A stretch of 64,000 bases of DNA from Vibrio sp. SCSIO 43135 (GCF_023716665.1 NZ_CP071859.1:1550001-1614000); one strand, 5' to 3'; shown: positions 1 to 8,350, numbered from the stretch's first letter. Notes: a model not told the origin generated them from the letters alone. Numbers and translations: made by a program.

Positions 1-23
1 GCTATAACCTCAAATCCATTTTA

Positions 24-57
24 CAAAAAGGGCGGCCTAAACCGCCCAATTTTTATT
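24..57 (-). terminator. Rho-independent terminator of the amino-acid binding protein gene
   Basis: A 6-bp GC stem (GGGCGG at 30-35 with CCGCCC at 42-47) is followed on the minus strand by TTTTT. It lies just after the stop codon of the minus-strand binding-protein gene. On the plus strand it is followed by AATTTTTA, so it may work both ways. Confidence 0.85.
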
Positions 58-71
58 TAGATGTTGCTTAA

Positions 72-1100
72 TTAACGGATTGGTGGCGCGTACATGAAGC
101 CACCAGCATTCCACAGTGCGTTAACACCTCGTGAAATTTGTAGCGGAGAGCCAGTACCAACAGTGCGCTCGAAGCTTTCACCGTAGTTACCAACTTGTTT
201 CACTACTTGATAGCCCCAATCGTCACGAATGCCTAGGCCTTTACCTTTAGGGCCATCAACACCTAAGATACGCTTAACGTTTGGATCTTTTGATTTAAGC
301 ATTTCGTCGGCATTCTTCGAAGTAATGCCGTACTCTTCTGCGTTAATCATTGCGTTAAGTGTCCACTTAGCAACGTTAAACCACTTGTCATCATCTTGGC
401 GTACAACTGGGCCTAGTGGCTCTTTAGAAATGATTTCTGGAAGTACGACTGCTGATGAAGGATCTTTCAAGTTAAGGCGAAGTGCATATAGACCTGATTG
501 GTCAGTTGTTAGTACGTCACAACGACCGGCATCGAAACCTTTTGAAGTTTGCGCTGCTGTATCAAATACAACCGGCTTGTATGCCATGCCTTGGTTACGG
601 AAGTAATCTGCTAGGTTTAGCTCGGTTGTTGTACCAGACTGAACACAAACAGATGCGCCGTCGAGCTCTTTAGCGCTTGAAATACCAAGATCTTTCTTAA
701 CCATGAAACCTTGACCATCGTAGTAGTTAACGCCTACGAAGTTTAGGCCTAGTGCAGTATCACGGTGAAGTGTCCAAGTGGTGTTACGAGATAGAACGTC
801 AATCTCGCCAGATTGTAGGGCTGTAAAACGCTCTTTCGCTGTTAGCGGAACATATTTAACTTTCGTTTTGTCGCCAAGAACCGCTGCTGCTAGAGCTTGA
901 CAATACTCAACATCGATTCCTTCCCATTCGCCTTTAGAGTTAGGGTTAGAGAACCCTGGCAGACCAGTACTTACACCACAAGTTAAAAAGCCTTGTTTTG
1001 TTACTTTGTCCAGGGTGCTTTCTGCTGCTGATGCAGATGTTGCCATCATTGCAGTAGATGCAGCTACGACTGAAGCAAGAATTGTTAGTTTATTTGCCAT
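72..1100 (-). CDS. aapJ: Amino-acid ABC transporter periplasmic binding protein (AapJ/BztA type)
   Basis: Periplasmic solute-binding protein (342 aa) of a general polar L-amino-acid ABC importer. Residues 1-25 form a signal peptide ending in ASA, followed by a family-3 binding fold: the TCGVSTGLPGFS start of lobe 1, the GIDVEYCQALAAAV segment and the FTALQSGEIDVLSRNTTWT segment are typical of AapJ/BztA proteins. The ATG is preceded by AGGAAGGA, which supports this start. A terminator follows the stop codon; the permease and ATPase genes would lie beyond the window edge. Strong expression of the binding protein with limited read-through into permease genes is common for such operons. The exact amino-acid range cannot be read from the sequence. 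Confidence 0.9.
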   Translation of the reverse strand: MANKLTILASVVAASTAMMATSASAAESTLDKVTKQGFLTCGVSTGLPGFSNPNSKGEWEGIDVEYCQALAAAVLGDKTKVKYVPLTAKERFTALQSGEIDVLSRNTTWTLHRDTALGLNFVGVNYYDGQGFMVKKDLGISSAKELDGASVCVQSGTTTELNLADYFRNQGMAYKPVVFDTAAQTSKGFDAGRCDVLTTDQSGLYALRLNLKDPSSAVVLPEIISKEPLGPVVRQDDDKWFNVAKWTLNAMINAEEYGITSKNADEMLKSKDPNVKRILGVDGPKGKGLGIRDDWGYQVVKQVGNYGESFERTVGTGSPLQISRGVNALWNAGGFMYAPPIR

Positions 1101-1560
1101 TTGTATCCTTCCTGTATGATCCGTGTTAAACCAGGTGACCCCTGATACAACTTACTCATAAATGTTGTGTTTTATAATTTGTCGGTCAACTTGGTGATTA
1201 GTAACAATCAACTAAATCAACCATTTATAAGCGTAGGTAAGGATTTGTGTTTTCTCAAATGTATAATTTAAAAAGATTTTTGATGGAACTCACAAACCCA
1301 AACTGTAATTAGAATGACGAAATGTTACGCGAATGTAAATAGTGCAACAGTTCACACTATTGGGGCAAAAGGATTTATCGATAAAATTAATAATTAACAC
1401 TTGTGTAACATTTTATAATGGGTAGTTGTGTTGGAAGTATTGACTAAAGATCGTATTAATTTTGGTGAATAATTGTATTGATACGAATAAATAGATGATC
1501 GTGGTGCCCCAATTTTGGTAGCATGTTATTGATAGTGTTTTGAATTAACTAGGGACGTAG
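1101..1560. other. Divergent intergenic region, AT-rich, promoters for both flanking genes
   Basis: This 460-bp stretch separates the minus-strand binding protein gene from the plus-strand siroheme gene, so it must hold both promoters. I see no open reading frame with a convincing ribosome site. A dyad AATAGTG (1338-1344) with CACTATT (1355-1361) could be an operator for a dimeric regulator. I found no clear sigma-54, CRP or FNR site. Confidence 0.5.
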
Positions 1561-2499
1561 ATGCAGTATTTTCCGCTTTTTATGGATTTGTCCAATAAGC
1601 CAGTTCTGGTTGTTGGTGGCGGTGAAGTCGCGAGCCGTAAAGTCGACTCATTGATTCGGGCTGGTGCACAGGTCACTATTGTGTCTCCAAATATCGAGCC
1701 ATACCTAAGAGAGTTGGTTGACAATAAGCGCTGTACATGGGTACAAAACTTTTATTCAAGTGATTTACTTGATAAGTGCTTTGTTCAGGTTTGGGCGACG
1801 ACCGACAATCCAGAGCTCAACCATAAAGTACATAAAGATGCCAAATCTCTTGGGCTATTAGTTAATGTGGTTGATGATCTTCCGTATTGCGATTTTATAA
1901 CTCCCTCTATGATCAATCGGGGGCGTATTCAGCTCGCCATATCAAGTGGTGGCGCTTCTCCTGTACTCGTTCGCAATATTCGAGAATTGCTAGAAACGGT
2001 TCTTCCGCAAAACTTGTCGCTGCTCGCTGACTTTGGTGCTTCGAAACGCAACTCGATAAAAGAAGCGTTACCGAATGTAACTCTAAGAAGAAAGTTCTGG
2101 GAGCAATTTCTACGTAACCCTGAAGTCGAAAATGCAGTCTCGCGCGAGGCTCTCGAGGCACTTTACCAACAAGCACTCAACACTAAACTGGAAAGTGAAG
2201 GCAGTTGCAGTTGGTTGGAATATGGTGACGATGTTGAGCGTTTGTCTCTTAAAGCTCTGCGTCTGATGCAGAAAGCTGAAATCGTTCTTCATGAGCAGCA
2301 TTGCCCATTTGACTTTGTAGACTTATCTCGAAGGGACGCAGAGCGCAAAAGCTTTAAAGATGCGGTTGAGCTGTCGGATATGCTGACTAAAGCGAGAAAA
2401 GAGAACTTAAGAATTGTTGTATTTGTTCCGTCAAATAAGAGTGACTTTACCTTATTGATAAACAATGATGCTTATTTGAAGCTTGCTGAAGTCTTGTAG
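1561..2499 (+). CDS. Precorrin-2 dehydrogenase / sirohydrochlorin ferrochelatase (CysG N-terminal-like, Met8 type)
   Basis: Converts precorrin-2 to sirohydrochlorin with NAD and probably inserts iron to give siroheme, the cofactor of sulfite and nitrite reductases. The N-terminal Rossmann motif VVGGGEVASRK (about residues 17-27) is followed by the NVVDDLPYCDFITPS segment, carrying the conserved aspartate region, and by the GRIQLAISSGGASPVLVR signature of this family. At 312 aa it lacks the SAM-dependent uroporphyrinogen methyltransferase half of full CysG, so that step must be encoded elsewhere. About 110 C-terminal residues beyond the usual 200-aa core have no function I recognise. The ATG has AGGGACG upstream. 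Confidence 0.85.
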   Translation: MQYFPLFMDLSNKPVLVVGGGEVASRKVDSLIRAGAQVTIVSPNIEPYLRELVDNKRCTWVQNFYSSDLLDKCFVQVWATTDNPELNHKVHKDAKSLGLLVNVVDDLPYCDFITPSMINRGRIQLAISSGGASPVLVRNIRELLETVLPQNLSLLADFGASKRNSIKEALPNVTLRRKFWEQFLRNPEVENAVSREALEALYQQALNTKLESEGSCSWLEYGDDVERLSLKALRLMQKAEIVLHEQHCPFDFVDLSRRDAERKSFKDAVELSDMLTKARKENLRIVVFVPSNKSDFTLLINNDAYLKLAEVL

Positions 2500-2524
2500 C
2501 TGATATTGAATTGACTTTGAGACA

Positions 2525-2557
2525 ATAAAAATCCCGCTTTATTAGCGGGATTTTTGT
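2525..2557. terminator. Bidirectional terminator between siroheme gene and yajQ
   Basis: AATCCCGC and GCGGGATT form an 8-bp stem with a short TTTATTA loop. Flanking A and T runs make it an intrinsic terminator on both strands, as expected between convergent genes. Confidence 0.85.
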
Positions 2558-2582
2558 GTTTAATGCTAATTAGGCAGCGTGA

Positions 2583-3068
2583 TTAGTCACGGAAATTTTC
2601 AAATTGGAAAGGTTGGCCCAATTCGGCAGACTTCACCAACGCCATAACTTGTTGCAAGTCATCGCGCTTTTTACCTGTTACGCGTACTTTTTCGCCTTGA
2701 ATAGCGGCTTGTACCTTAATTTTGGCATCTTTGATTGTCTTTACGATCTTCTTGGCTGTGGCTGCATCAACCCCTTGCTTAAACAAAACGTTCTGATGCC
2801 AGTTTTTACCAGTTTGCTCAGCATTTTGAGATTCCATCGCATTGACGTCTACACCGCGTTTGGTCAAGTTGCCGCGTAGAATATCGCGCATCTGCTTGAG
2901 CTGAAAATCACTCTCACAACTTAGTTTTACGGATTCGTCTTTAGTGACTTCAAAACTTGCTGTTACGCCGCGAAAGTCGAAGCGAGTCGACAATTCACGT
3001 GAAGCGTTGTCTACTGCGTTACGCAGTTCAACCGTATCAATTTCAGAAACAATATCAAAAGAAGGCAT
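2583..3068 (-). CDS. yajQ: YajQ family nucleotide / cyclic di-GMP-binding protein
   Basis: Small cytoplasmic protein (161 aa, close to E. coli YajQ) of two similar ferredoxin-like lobes. The start [20 protein letters not shown] and the segment [13 protein letters not shown] are family hallmarks. Family members bind nucleotides, and a Xanthomonas homologue is a reported cyclic di-GMP effector; the role in Vibrio is not shown by this sequence. It lies 18 bp downstream of the DAHP synthase gene on the same strand, so the two are probably co-transcribed, and it ends at the shared terminator. Confidence 0.93.
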   Translation of the reverse strand: MPSFDIVSEIDTVELRNAVDNASRELSTRFDFRGVTASFEVTKDESVKLSCESDFQLKQMRDILRGNLTKRGVDVNAMESQNAEQTGKNWHQNVLFKQGVDAATAKKIVKTIKDAKIKVQAAIQGEKVRVTGKKRDDLQQVMALVKSAELGQPFQFENFRD

Positions 3069-3086
3069 TTTTGGTCCTCGTATCCT

Positions 3087-4139
3087 TTATTGGCGAGCTT
3101 TTACAGCGTCGGCTAACATATCAAGCATTTCTACCGTGTCTTCCCATCCTAAGCAAGGATCGGTAATCGATTGACCATAAGTTAAGTTATCTAAATCACA
3201 CATCGGCTGATTGCCTTCGATGATAAAACTTTCTGCCATGATGCCTGCAATATAGCCTTTGCCTGATTTAATTTGCTCACACACATCTTTAGTCACTTCT
3301 AACTGCTTACGATGTTGCTTTTCGCAATTAGCGTGGCTGAAGTCGACGACAAGTTTCTGTGGCAGGTCGAACTGTTCTAGTTGCTTACATGCTGCTTCAA
3401 CAGATTGCGCATCGTAGTTTGGACCAGTGTCTCCTCCACGCAGGATGACATGTCCATACGGGTTGCCACTTGTGCGGTAAACCGTCATTCGTCCATTCTT
3501 GTCTGGAGAGTAGAAATAGTGTGATGCTTTTGATGCGCGAATTGCGTCGATTGCGATTTTGATGTTGCCGTTCGTACCGTTCTTAAATCCAACAGGGCAA
3601 GAAAGAGCAGAAGCCATTTCACGGTGGATTTGAGATTCAGTTGTACGAGCACCAATTGCGCCCCAAGTGATTAGGTCAGCAATGTATTGGCCCGTAATCA
3701 TATCCAAAAACTCAGTCGCTGTTGCAAGGCCAAGTTTGTTGATATCAAGTAGCAGTTTACGCGCTTTGTTTAAACCTGTTTCTAATGCATATGAGCCGTC
3801 TAGATTTGGATCCGTAATTAGGCCTTTCCAGCCAACAACAGTTCGAGGCTTTTCGAAGTAGGTACGCATGACCACAAATAGCTGGTCTTTGTATTGCTCC
3901 TGAATGGCCGCGAGTTTACCCGCGTAGTCCAATGCTGCATCAGTATCGTGTACAGAGCACGGACCAACAATAACAAGAAGGCGATCGTCTTCTCCGGTTA
4001 AAATACTTTCAATTTGTCTACGCGACTGAGCTATTCGCTGCGCTACATCATCAGTAATTGGGTGCGCGCCACCTAACTCTGCAGGTGTTGGCATTGGTCC
4101 CAGTGGTTGTGTTCTTAATTCATCTGTTTTTAATGGCAT
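3087..4139 (-). CDS. aroH: 3-deoxy-7-phosphoheptulonate (DAHP) synthase, AroH-like class I
   Basis: Condenses phosphoenolpyruvate with erythrose-4-phosphate, the first step of aromatic amino-acid synthesis. The 350-aa length and the motifs LLVIVGPCSVHD, RTYFEKPRTVVGWKGL, GAIGARTTESQIHREMASAL and VDFSHANCEKQHRKQ define the class I enzyme. The N-terminus (KTDELRT, then TPAELGGAHP) and the SPDKNGRMTVYRTSGNPYGH segment resemble remembered E. coli AroH (tryptophan-sensitive) more than AroG or AroF, so tryptophan feedback is inferred. I do not see a perfect TrpR operator upstream. Confidence 0.93.
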   Translation of the reverse strand: MPLKTDELRTQPLGPMPTPAELGGAHPITDDVAQRIAQSRRQIESILTGEDDRLLVIVGPCSVHDTDAALDYAGKLAAIQEQYKDQLFVVMRTYFEKPRTVVGWKGLITDPNLDGSYALETGLNKARKLLLDINKLGLATATEFLDMITGQYIADLITWGAIGARTTESQIHREMASALSCPVGFKNGTNGNIKIAIDAIRASKASHYFYSPDKNGRMTVYRTSGNPYGHVILRGGDTGPNYDAQSVEAACKQLEQFDLPQKLVVDFSHANCEKQHRKQLEVTKDVCEQIKSGKGYIAGIMAESFIIEGNQPMCDLDNLTYGQSITDPCLGWEDTVEMLDMLADAVKARQ

Positions 4140-4351
4140 GCGAAAGCCTGTACTTTTTATTGCGAAGCGCTAAAGATAACGGAATTGAGCAGAGGAATAA
4201 ACTCCTTATCAATAAACTTCTCTTATCATAGCGGCTAGATTAAAAATTTATGCAGTTCAATGAGCTAAATATGCTCGATTGGGCTTGTATTACGTGCTGC
4301 CAATGGTATTTTCGTTTACAAAGACGATTATAATTTTGACACGGAGCAGTA

Positions 4352-5239
4352 ATGAATCTCGATAATAACAACCGTTTGCATCCAGAACTCATATTAGGTG
4401 ATTCAATTCCTTCATCTGAGCAGGAAATGGCGGGACCACATGTCTATATTTCGATAGCGGATTTGATTGCTGAGAAGGTGTTTTATCATCCATCAATCTC
4501 ACAAGTGCAAGACTCCCTATCTGCTATAGAAGCGTCTTCGTTAGAGGCAATATTGGGCGGCAATGATGTAGCTGAGCATTTTGTGTCGGTATTAGTTGCC
4601 GAATTATCTGCATCTATCCAACCATCTCACCAAGCAGTACGTGTTTGTCTAAGCAATACCGATAGTGCAGGTTTTTCTGCCTTAATAGGAGGGAAGGTAG
4701 AATCGGATGAAGTTAACCCTGCATTAGGCAGCCGAGGCGTGATTCGCTATGCGTCAGAAGCATACAACCCTGCTTTTGCGCTAGAGTGTCAGGTGATCAA
4801 AGTGCTACGTGAGCAAGGTATAAACGTCGAAGTTGTCGTTCCTTTTGTTAGAACACTTGCAGACGCAGCGACAATTATCGATAAGCTGGCTGAGCAAGGC
4901 CTACCACGTGGTTTGAATGGGTTACGCGTACTATTCTCTGTTGATGTGCCGTCATCTGCATTACTGGCTGAACGTCTGCTTCACTATTTCGATGGTGTAG
5001 TGATCAACCTAGACAACTTAGCGCAATTTACATTGGGAATTGATAGAACATCAGCAGAACTTGAACAAAGCTTCGATCCCGAGAATGAATCAGTTATTCA
5101 GCTATTGGACATTACGGTATCCGCAGCAGCACATGCTAAGAAGCCGTCACTTGTCGTATCGCATGGTTTAGAATCGAGCCCTAAAGTACAAGAGTACTTG
5201 TTGGAGCATCGCAACGTAGCCGCTGTAACTGGCGCTTAA
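4352..5239 (+). CDS. Orphan PEP-synthase C-terminal TIM-barrel-like protein, probably catalytically inactive
   Basis: The 295-aa protein aligns by eye with the C-terminal PEP/pyruvate-binding barrel of PpsA: FSALIGG, NPALGSRGVIRY, PAFALECQVIKVLRE, VVPFVRTLADA, LAERLLHYFDG and FTLGIDRTS all have PpsA counterparts. The ATP-grasp and phosphohistidine domains are absent. Key active-site positions differ: the barrel's metal-binding glutamate (PpsA CEIPSNA) is aspartate here (VDVPSSA), the GSND motif is altered, and the catalytic cysteine of GICGQG is missing (VVSHGL). It is therefore likely a pseudoenzyme with a regulatory or binding role. It is divergent from the DAHP synthase gene, which also uses PEP. 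Confidence 0.75.
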   Translation: MNLDNNNRLHPELILGDSIPSSEQEMAGPHVYISIADLIAEKVFYHPSISQVQDSLSAIEASSLEAILGGNDVAEHFVSVLVAELSASIQPSHQAVRVCLSNTDSAGFSALIGGKVESDEVNPALGSRGVIRYASEAYNPAFALECQVIKVLREQGINVEVVVPFVRTLADAATIIDKLAEQGLPRGLNGLRVLFSVDVPSSALLAERLLHYFDGVVINLDNLAQFTLGIDRTSAELEQSFDPENESVIQLLDITVSAAAHAKKPSLVVSHGLESSPKVQEYLLEHRNVAAVTGA

Positions 5240-5283
5240 TATGTCTTTAGCGTAATCAGTTTTAGTACACAGAAATTTCACTC

Positions 5284-5316
5284 TTACTCGGCGCTTTTCT
5301 GCGCCGAGTCTCTTGT
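5284..5316 (+). terminator. Terminator after the PEP-synthase-like gene
   Basis: ACTCGGCGC (5286-5294) pairs with GCGCCGAGT (5301-5309) around a six-base loop, followed by CTCTTGTTTGTT. The U tract is interrupted but the stem is strong. Confidence 0.75.
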
Positions 5317-5393
5317 TTGTTAACGAAATGTTGACATCTACTCATGTTTTATATGAACTGGTCTGACTACTTTTGCAGCTCATAGGTTGTTTC

Positions 5394-5867
5394 ATGTTGT
5401 CACCACTACAGAAAGCAAACTTTTATCTCAATATGTTTGGCTTTTTCAAAGTTCCTTTTATCTGGCTATCGCGCCCTAAAATTCTTCGTTTGGACGAGCA
5501 AGCGGTCGAAATCAAAATCCCTTTGAAACGTCGTACTAAGAATCATCTGAACAGTATGTATTTTGGTGTATTAGCCGTAGGTGCAGATGTAGCAGGTGGC
5601 TTTATGGCGATGAGCAAAGCTCAAAAGCGAGGTGAGAAAATCTCATTGGCGTTCAAAGCCGTTGAAGGGCAGTTTTTAAAACGACCTGAATCGGATGTTC
5701 ATTTCGTTTGTCATGATGGTGAACTGATTGATGAGATGTTGGATGAAACCATCGCTACTGGCGAACGTGTGAATAGGGCGGTTAAGATTACCGCCATCTG
5801 CCCTGAGTTACACGGTAACGAGGCGATGGCGGAATTTATGCTTACTCTGTCTCTAAAGCGGCTCTAG
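5394..5867 (+). CDS. DUF4442 hotdog-fold protein
   Basis: A 157-aa protein of the DUF4442 family, which has a thioesterase-like hotdog fold. Family-like features are the KRRTKNHLNSMYFGVLAVGADVAGG segment (a helix holding a conserved Asn-His and Gly-Ala-Asp) and a central FKAVEGQFLKRPESDVHF strand pair. I chose the ATG starting MLSPLQKANFY rather than the TTG seven codons upstream, because DUF4442 proteins usually begin this way. Its last 26 bp overlap the end of the convergent minus-strand gene. Substrate unknown. Confidence 0.75.
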   Translation: MLSPLQKANFYLNMFGFFKVPFIWLSRPKILRLDEQAVEIKIPLKRRTKNHLNSMYFGVLAVGADVAGGFMAMSKAQKRGEKISLAFKAVEGQFLKRPESDVHFVCHDGELIDEMLDETIATGERVNRAVKITAICPELHGNEAMAEFMLTLSLKRL

Positions 5868-7230
5868 GCAAGGTGGTTTCAGCGAGCTCTATTTGTTCAA
5901 TAGCCACGATTTTGCTTCGATTGAGGATGATCTTCCATCGATAAAAGTTGACTTCACCTTTATGGTTGTCTTCCTTAACAATCATGTTGAGCAAATGTCT
6001 TTTCTCTACCGATTCTTTGGTCACTTGGCCGTTGTTGTGTTGATAAATCTTGTTAGAGCGCTTATCCATCAGGCGCGTTAGCGCACGCATGTTAACTTGA
6101 AGCGTTTCTCGTGTCTCTTCGTAGCCACTCATAAACCGCGACGTTGTCATTTCAGTTTCAGAACGATAGTGCAAAACTTGTTCTTCACGCTGAACGACAC
6201 GTTTTTTACGGATTTGAGTAATGCGATCGGGGAGCTTGCTCAATGAAGTATAGTCAAGCCATTCGAGCTTTTGTCCGACTGCTTTATTTGTTGTCGGGTC
6301 GATGTAACGGCGTCGCCATTTAGGTTTCCCTTTGCGGATCACTCTCCATAAAACATCGCGCAAGTCATCTTTGAAGATTTCTCGTAAGGCATACAAAAAA
6401 GACATCGCAATAATAAATGAGGCGGTGATTTCCCCCCAATAATCGCGTGCCATGATTGCTGTAATTGTAACGAATACCATCACTAAGCCGGTCGCGATGC
6501 CTTTTACTGCTCGCTTCATGTTTTTGCCCAGCGAAGTCACCTTCTCATTAAGTACGATAGGGTGCTCGATCAAACGGCGTAACAGGCGCATTTTGTTACT
6601 CATCCTCGTTACGTCGTCACGTACTTTCTTTGAGTTATAGTTGTTGAGCTTTCGATGTGCGGTTTCTTTCTCTACGATAGCAAGTAAGCGCTCTTTTAAG
6701 GTTTTGTAATCACCTTCACGAGGCATATGGGCGATTAAAGAGAGAAACTTTTGGCCGGTATACCAAGATAAATAATTATCTATGTTCGCGTAGTAACGCT
6801 TTAAGCTCTCTTCAAATGGAATTGCTCGGCGCAGTCGTTTCAAAATATCGAGTGCTAGCTCGATAACTTCGTCAACTTCTTCTGTCGTGATGACGTCTTT
6901 TTCATGCTTGTTCAGCTCTGCGACAGCTTTGTCTAGGGCAATTACGTATTGGTAAGCAAACAAACTCAAACTTACTCGGTATTGAGTCGTAGAAAGTCGG
7001 CCGCGTTTGGCGAGTCGGCTATGGACGAGTGGCAATAGCGTTTTGTCACTGAAATAGGCCCGTTTTTGATGAATTGAGCTGTAATAAAAGGCACTTTCGC
7101 TCATGACTTCGGGGGTTAATCCGAGTTCGCCAGGGACAAAAAGGTAAATATCTAAATCGGACTTTTTGGTCGCTGCCATCGCATGGGAAATTTTTAGAGT
7201 TATAGCGTCTTGTTTGTCGACCGAGACCAA
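5842..7230 (-). CDS. Unknown conserved membrane protein
   Basis: A 462-aa protein with a soluble N-terminal half rich in charged helices (residues 1-235), a pair of hydrophobic segments at about 240-285 (GLVMVFVTITAIMA and ITASFIIAMSFLYAL) and a charged C-terminal domain with several beta-like stretches. That suggests an inner-membrane hairpin with both large domains in the cytoplasm. I do not recognise a catalytic motif. It is divergent from cvfB and shares a dyad-flanked promoter region with it. Its 3' end overlaps the DUF4442 gene on the opposite strand. Confidence 0.7.
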   Translation of the reverse strand: MVSVDKQDAITLKISHAMAATKKSDLDIYLFVPGELGLTPEVMSESAFYYSSIHQKRAYFSDKTLLPLVHSRLAKRGRLSTTQYRVSLSLFAYQYVIALDKAVAELNKHEKDVITTEEVDEVIELALDILKRLRRAIPFEESLKRYYANIDNYLSWYTGQKFLSLIAHMPREGDYKTLKERLLAIVEKETAHRKLNNYNSKKVRDDVTRMSNKMRLLRRLIEHPIVLNEKVTSLGKNMKRAVKGIATGLVMVFVTITAIMARDYWGEITASFIIAMSFLYALREIFKDDLRDVLWRVIRKGKPKWRRRYIDPTTNKAVGQKLEWLDYTSLSKLPDRITQIRKKRVVQREEQVLHYRSETEMTTSRFMSGYEETRETLQVNMRALTRLMDKRSNKIYQHNNGQVTKESVEKRHLLNMIVKEDNHKGEVNFYRWKIILNRSKIVAIEQIELAETTLPRAALETE

Positions 7231-7267
7231 GAAATGCTCCTGATAATAAAGTTAAATTTCTTTGTAG

Positions 7268-7311
7268 ATTTACGGAAAGAATAACAGAGTTTGGTTATAA
7301 TCTCCGTAAAT
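7268..7311. promoter_or_regulatory. Divergent promoter with flanking 9-bp dyad
   Basis: ATTTACGGA at 7268-7276 and TCCGTAAAT at 7303-7311 are perfect inverted repeats. Between them lies TTGGTTATAATC, an extended -10 element (TATAAT at 7296-7301) reading towards cvfB. The arms flank the polymerase site and would suit a dimeric regulator acting on both divergent genes. Operator function is inferred. Confidence 0.5.
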
Positions 7312-7330
7312 TTAAAAAGAGACAGATGAA

Positions 7331-8167
7331 ATGATTAAAGTTGGTCAGATGAACCGCTTGGAAATTGTAAAGCGGGCTGATTTCGGCATTTTTTTAGATG
7401 CGGATGACTTTGGGACCACATTATTGCCTAACAGACATGTACCAGAAGGTGTCGAAATCGGCCAGTACATCGACGTATTTCTTTACTTTGATTCAGATAA
7501 TCAACTTGCAGCGACTACAGAATCACCGATTGCCAAAGTGGGTGAATGGGGAATGATGAAAGTTGAAGGTGTCAATAGCACCGGTGCTTTCGTAAGTTGG
7601 GGAATCAAAGAGAAAGACTTGCTAGTCCCATACAGTGAGCAGCGTGGTCGTCTACGTGAGGGGCAGAACATTCTTGTGTATGTTTACACAGATAAAGCGT
7701 CCGGGCGAATTGTTGGTACCACTAAATTCAATAAGCTATTAGATAAAACGCCAGCGAACTATAAGCAAAACCAGCAAGTAGATTTGATCATTGCAGAGAA
7801 AAGCGACCTAGGTTACAAAGCGATTGTAAATGGGACGCATTGGGGAATGATTTTTCCATCTGACGTGTTCGGTAAGCTTTTCATTGGTAAACAGTTGAAA
7901 GGGTTTATTAAAAATGTTCGCGATGACGGCAAAATAAACTTGTCGCTACAGAAGATTGGCACCGCGAAGATGGATGATCTTAGCTCGAAAATACTGGATT
8001 TGTTGGAAAAGAAAGAGGGTTTCTTACCACTGAACGATAAATCGTCGCCAGAGGCTATCTTTACGGCATTTAGAACCAGTAAAGGCACCTTTAAGAAAAC
8101 GATTGGTGGCTTGTTCAAACTGGGCAAAATCACAATGGAAGCTGATGGTATCCGTTTAAAGAAATAG
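7331..8167 (+). CDS. CvfB-like S1-domain RNA-binding protein
   Basis: The 278-aa protein has the CvfB/YitL layout: three S1-like beta barrels followed by a small winged-helix domain. Visible features are an N-terminal GQMNRLEIVKRADFGIFLD barrel start, GEWGMMKVEGVNSTGAFVSWGIKEKDLLVP in the second, VRDDGKINLSLQKIG closing the third, and a C-terminal PEAIFTAFRTSKGTFKKTIGGL helix-turn-helix. Family members bind RNA; the staphylococcal one affects virulence gene expression. Its targets in Vibrio are unknown. The start ATG follows AAAGAGACAG. Confidence 0.85.
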   Translation: MIKVGQMNRLEIVKRADFGIFLDADDFGTTLLPNRHVPEGVEIGQYIDVFLYFDSDNQLAATTESPIAKVGEWGMMKVEGVNSTGAFVSWGIKEKDLLVPYSEQRGRLREGQNILVYVYTDKASGRIVGTTKFNKLLDKTPANYKQNQQVDLIIAEKSDLGYKAIVNGTHWGMIFPSDVFGKLFIGKQLKGFIKNVRDDGKINLSLQKIGTAKMDDLSSKILDLLEKKEGFLPLNDKSSPEAIFTAFRTSKGTFKKTIGGLFKLGKITMEADGIRLKK

Positions 8168-8193
8168 CCGCAATTTGTTTAGACTGCACACCT

Positions 8194-8228
8194 AAAAAAG
8201 TGGCCCAACACTTCCTGTATTGGGCCAA
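8194..8228 (-). terminator. Terminator of the SdsR RNA
   Basis: TGGCCCAA and TTGGGCCA form a perfect 8-bp stem around an 11-base loop containing ACAGGA, followed on the minus strand by ACTTTTTT. It ends both rsmF read-through transcripts and SdsR. Confidence 0.88.
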
Positions 8229-8316
8229 GGGGAAGGGCTCTTGAAGAGCCTGCGCTAATCTCAGAACTACAATAGCTGTATACCTCTATTGTAGTTCATC
8301 ATAGCGTCTAGGCGAC
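8194..8316 (-). ncRNA. sdsR: SdsR (RyeB) small regulatory RNA homologue
   Basis: Reading the minus strand after the rsmF stop codon, the sequence TTAGCGCAGGCTCTT, AAGAGCC, a CTTCCCCTTGGCCC segment, the loop AATACAGGAA, GTTGGGCCAC and then TTTTTT follow in order. This matches remembered E. coli SdsR (UUAGCGCACGGCUCU, AAGAGCC, UUUCCCUGGACC, AAUACAGGAA, terminator stem, U tract). It lies after rsmF, and in E. coli SdsR is encoded near the same rsmF (yebU) locus. Three hairpins are visible: 8286-8296 with 8265-8275, the short 8236-8250 stem, and the terminator 8220-8227 with 8201-8208. The first is extra compared with E. coli. The 5' end is estimated from a CTATAGA -10-like element. In enterobacteria SdsR is RpoS-dependent and acts with Hfq and ProQ. 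Confidence 0.85.
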
Positions 8317-8319
8317 TAA

Positions 8320-8340
8320 TCTATAGAATTTCATACTATA
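8320..8340 (-). promoter_or_regulatory. Probable SdsR promoter -10 region
   Basis: On the minus strand CTATAGT (8340-8334) and CTATAGA (8326-8320) both resemble the extended sigma-S -10 element (CTATACT). The second fits a transcript start near 8313-8316. It lies just 3' of the rsmF stop codon. Assignment to RpoS is inferred from SdsR biology in enterobacteria. Confidence 0.4.
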
Positions 8341-8350
8341 GTCTTAGGTG

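Noticed and set aside
1101..1560. Small RNA or small gene in the 460-bp gap before the siroheme gene
   Set aside because: No terminator-like hairpin with a U tract and no ribosome site were found; only a short dyad is visible.
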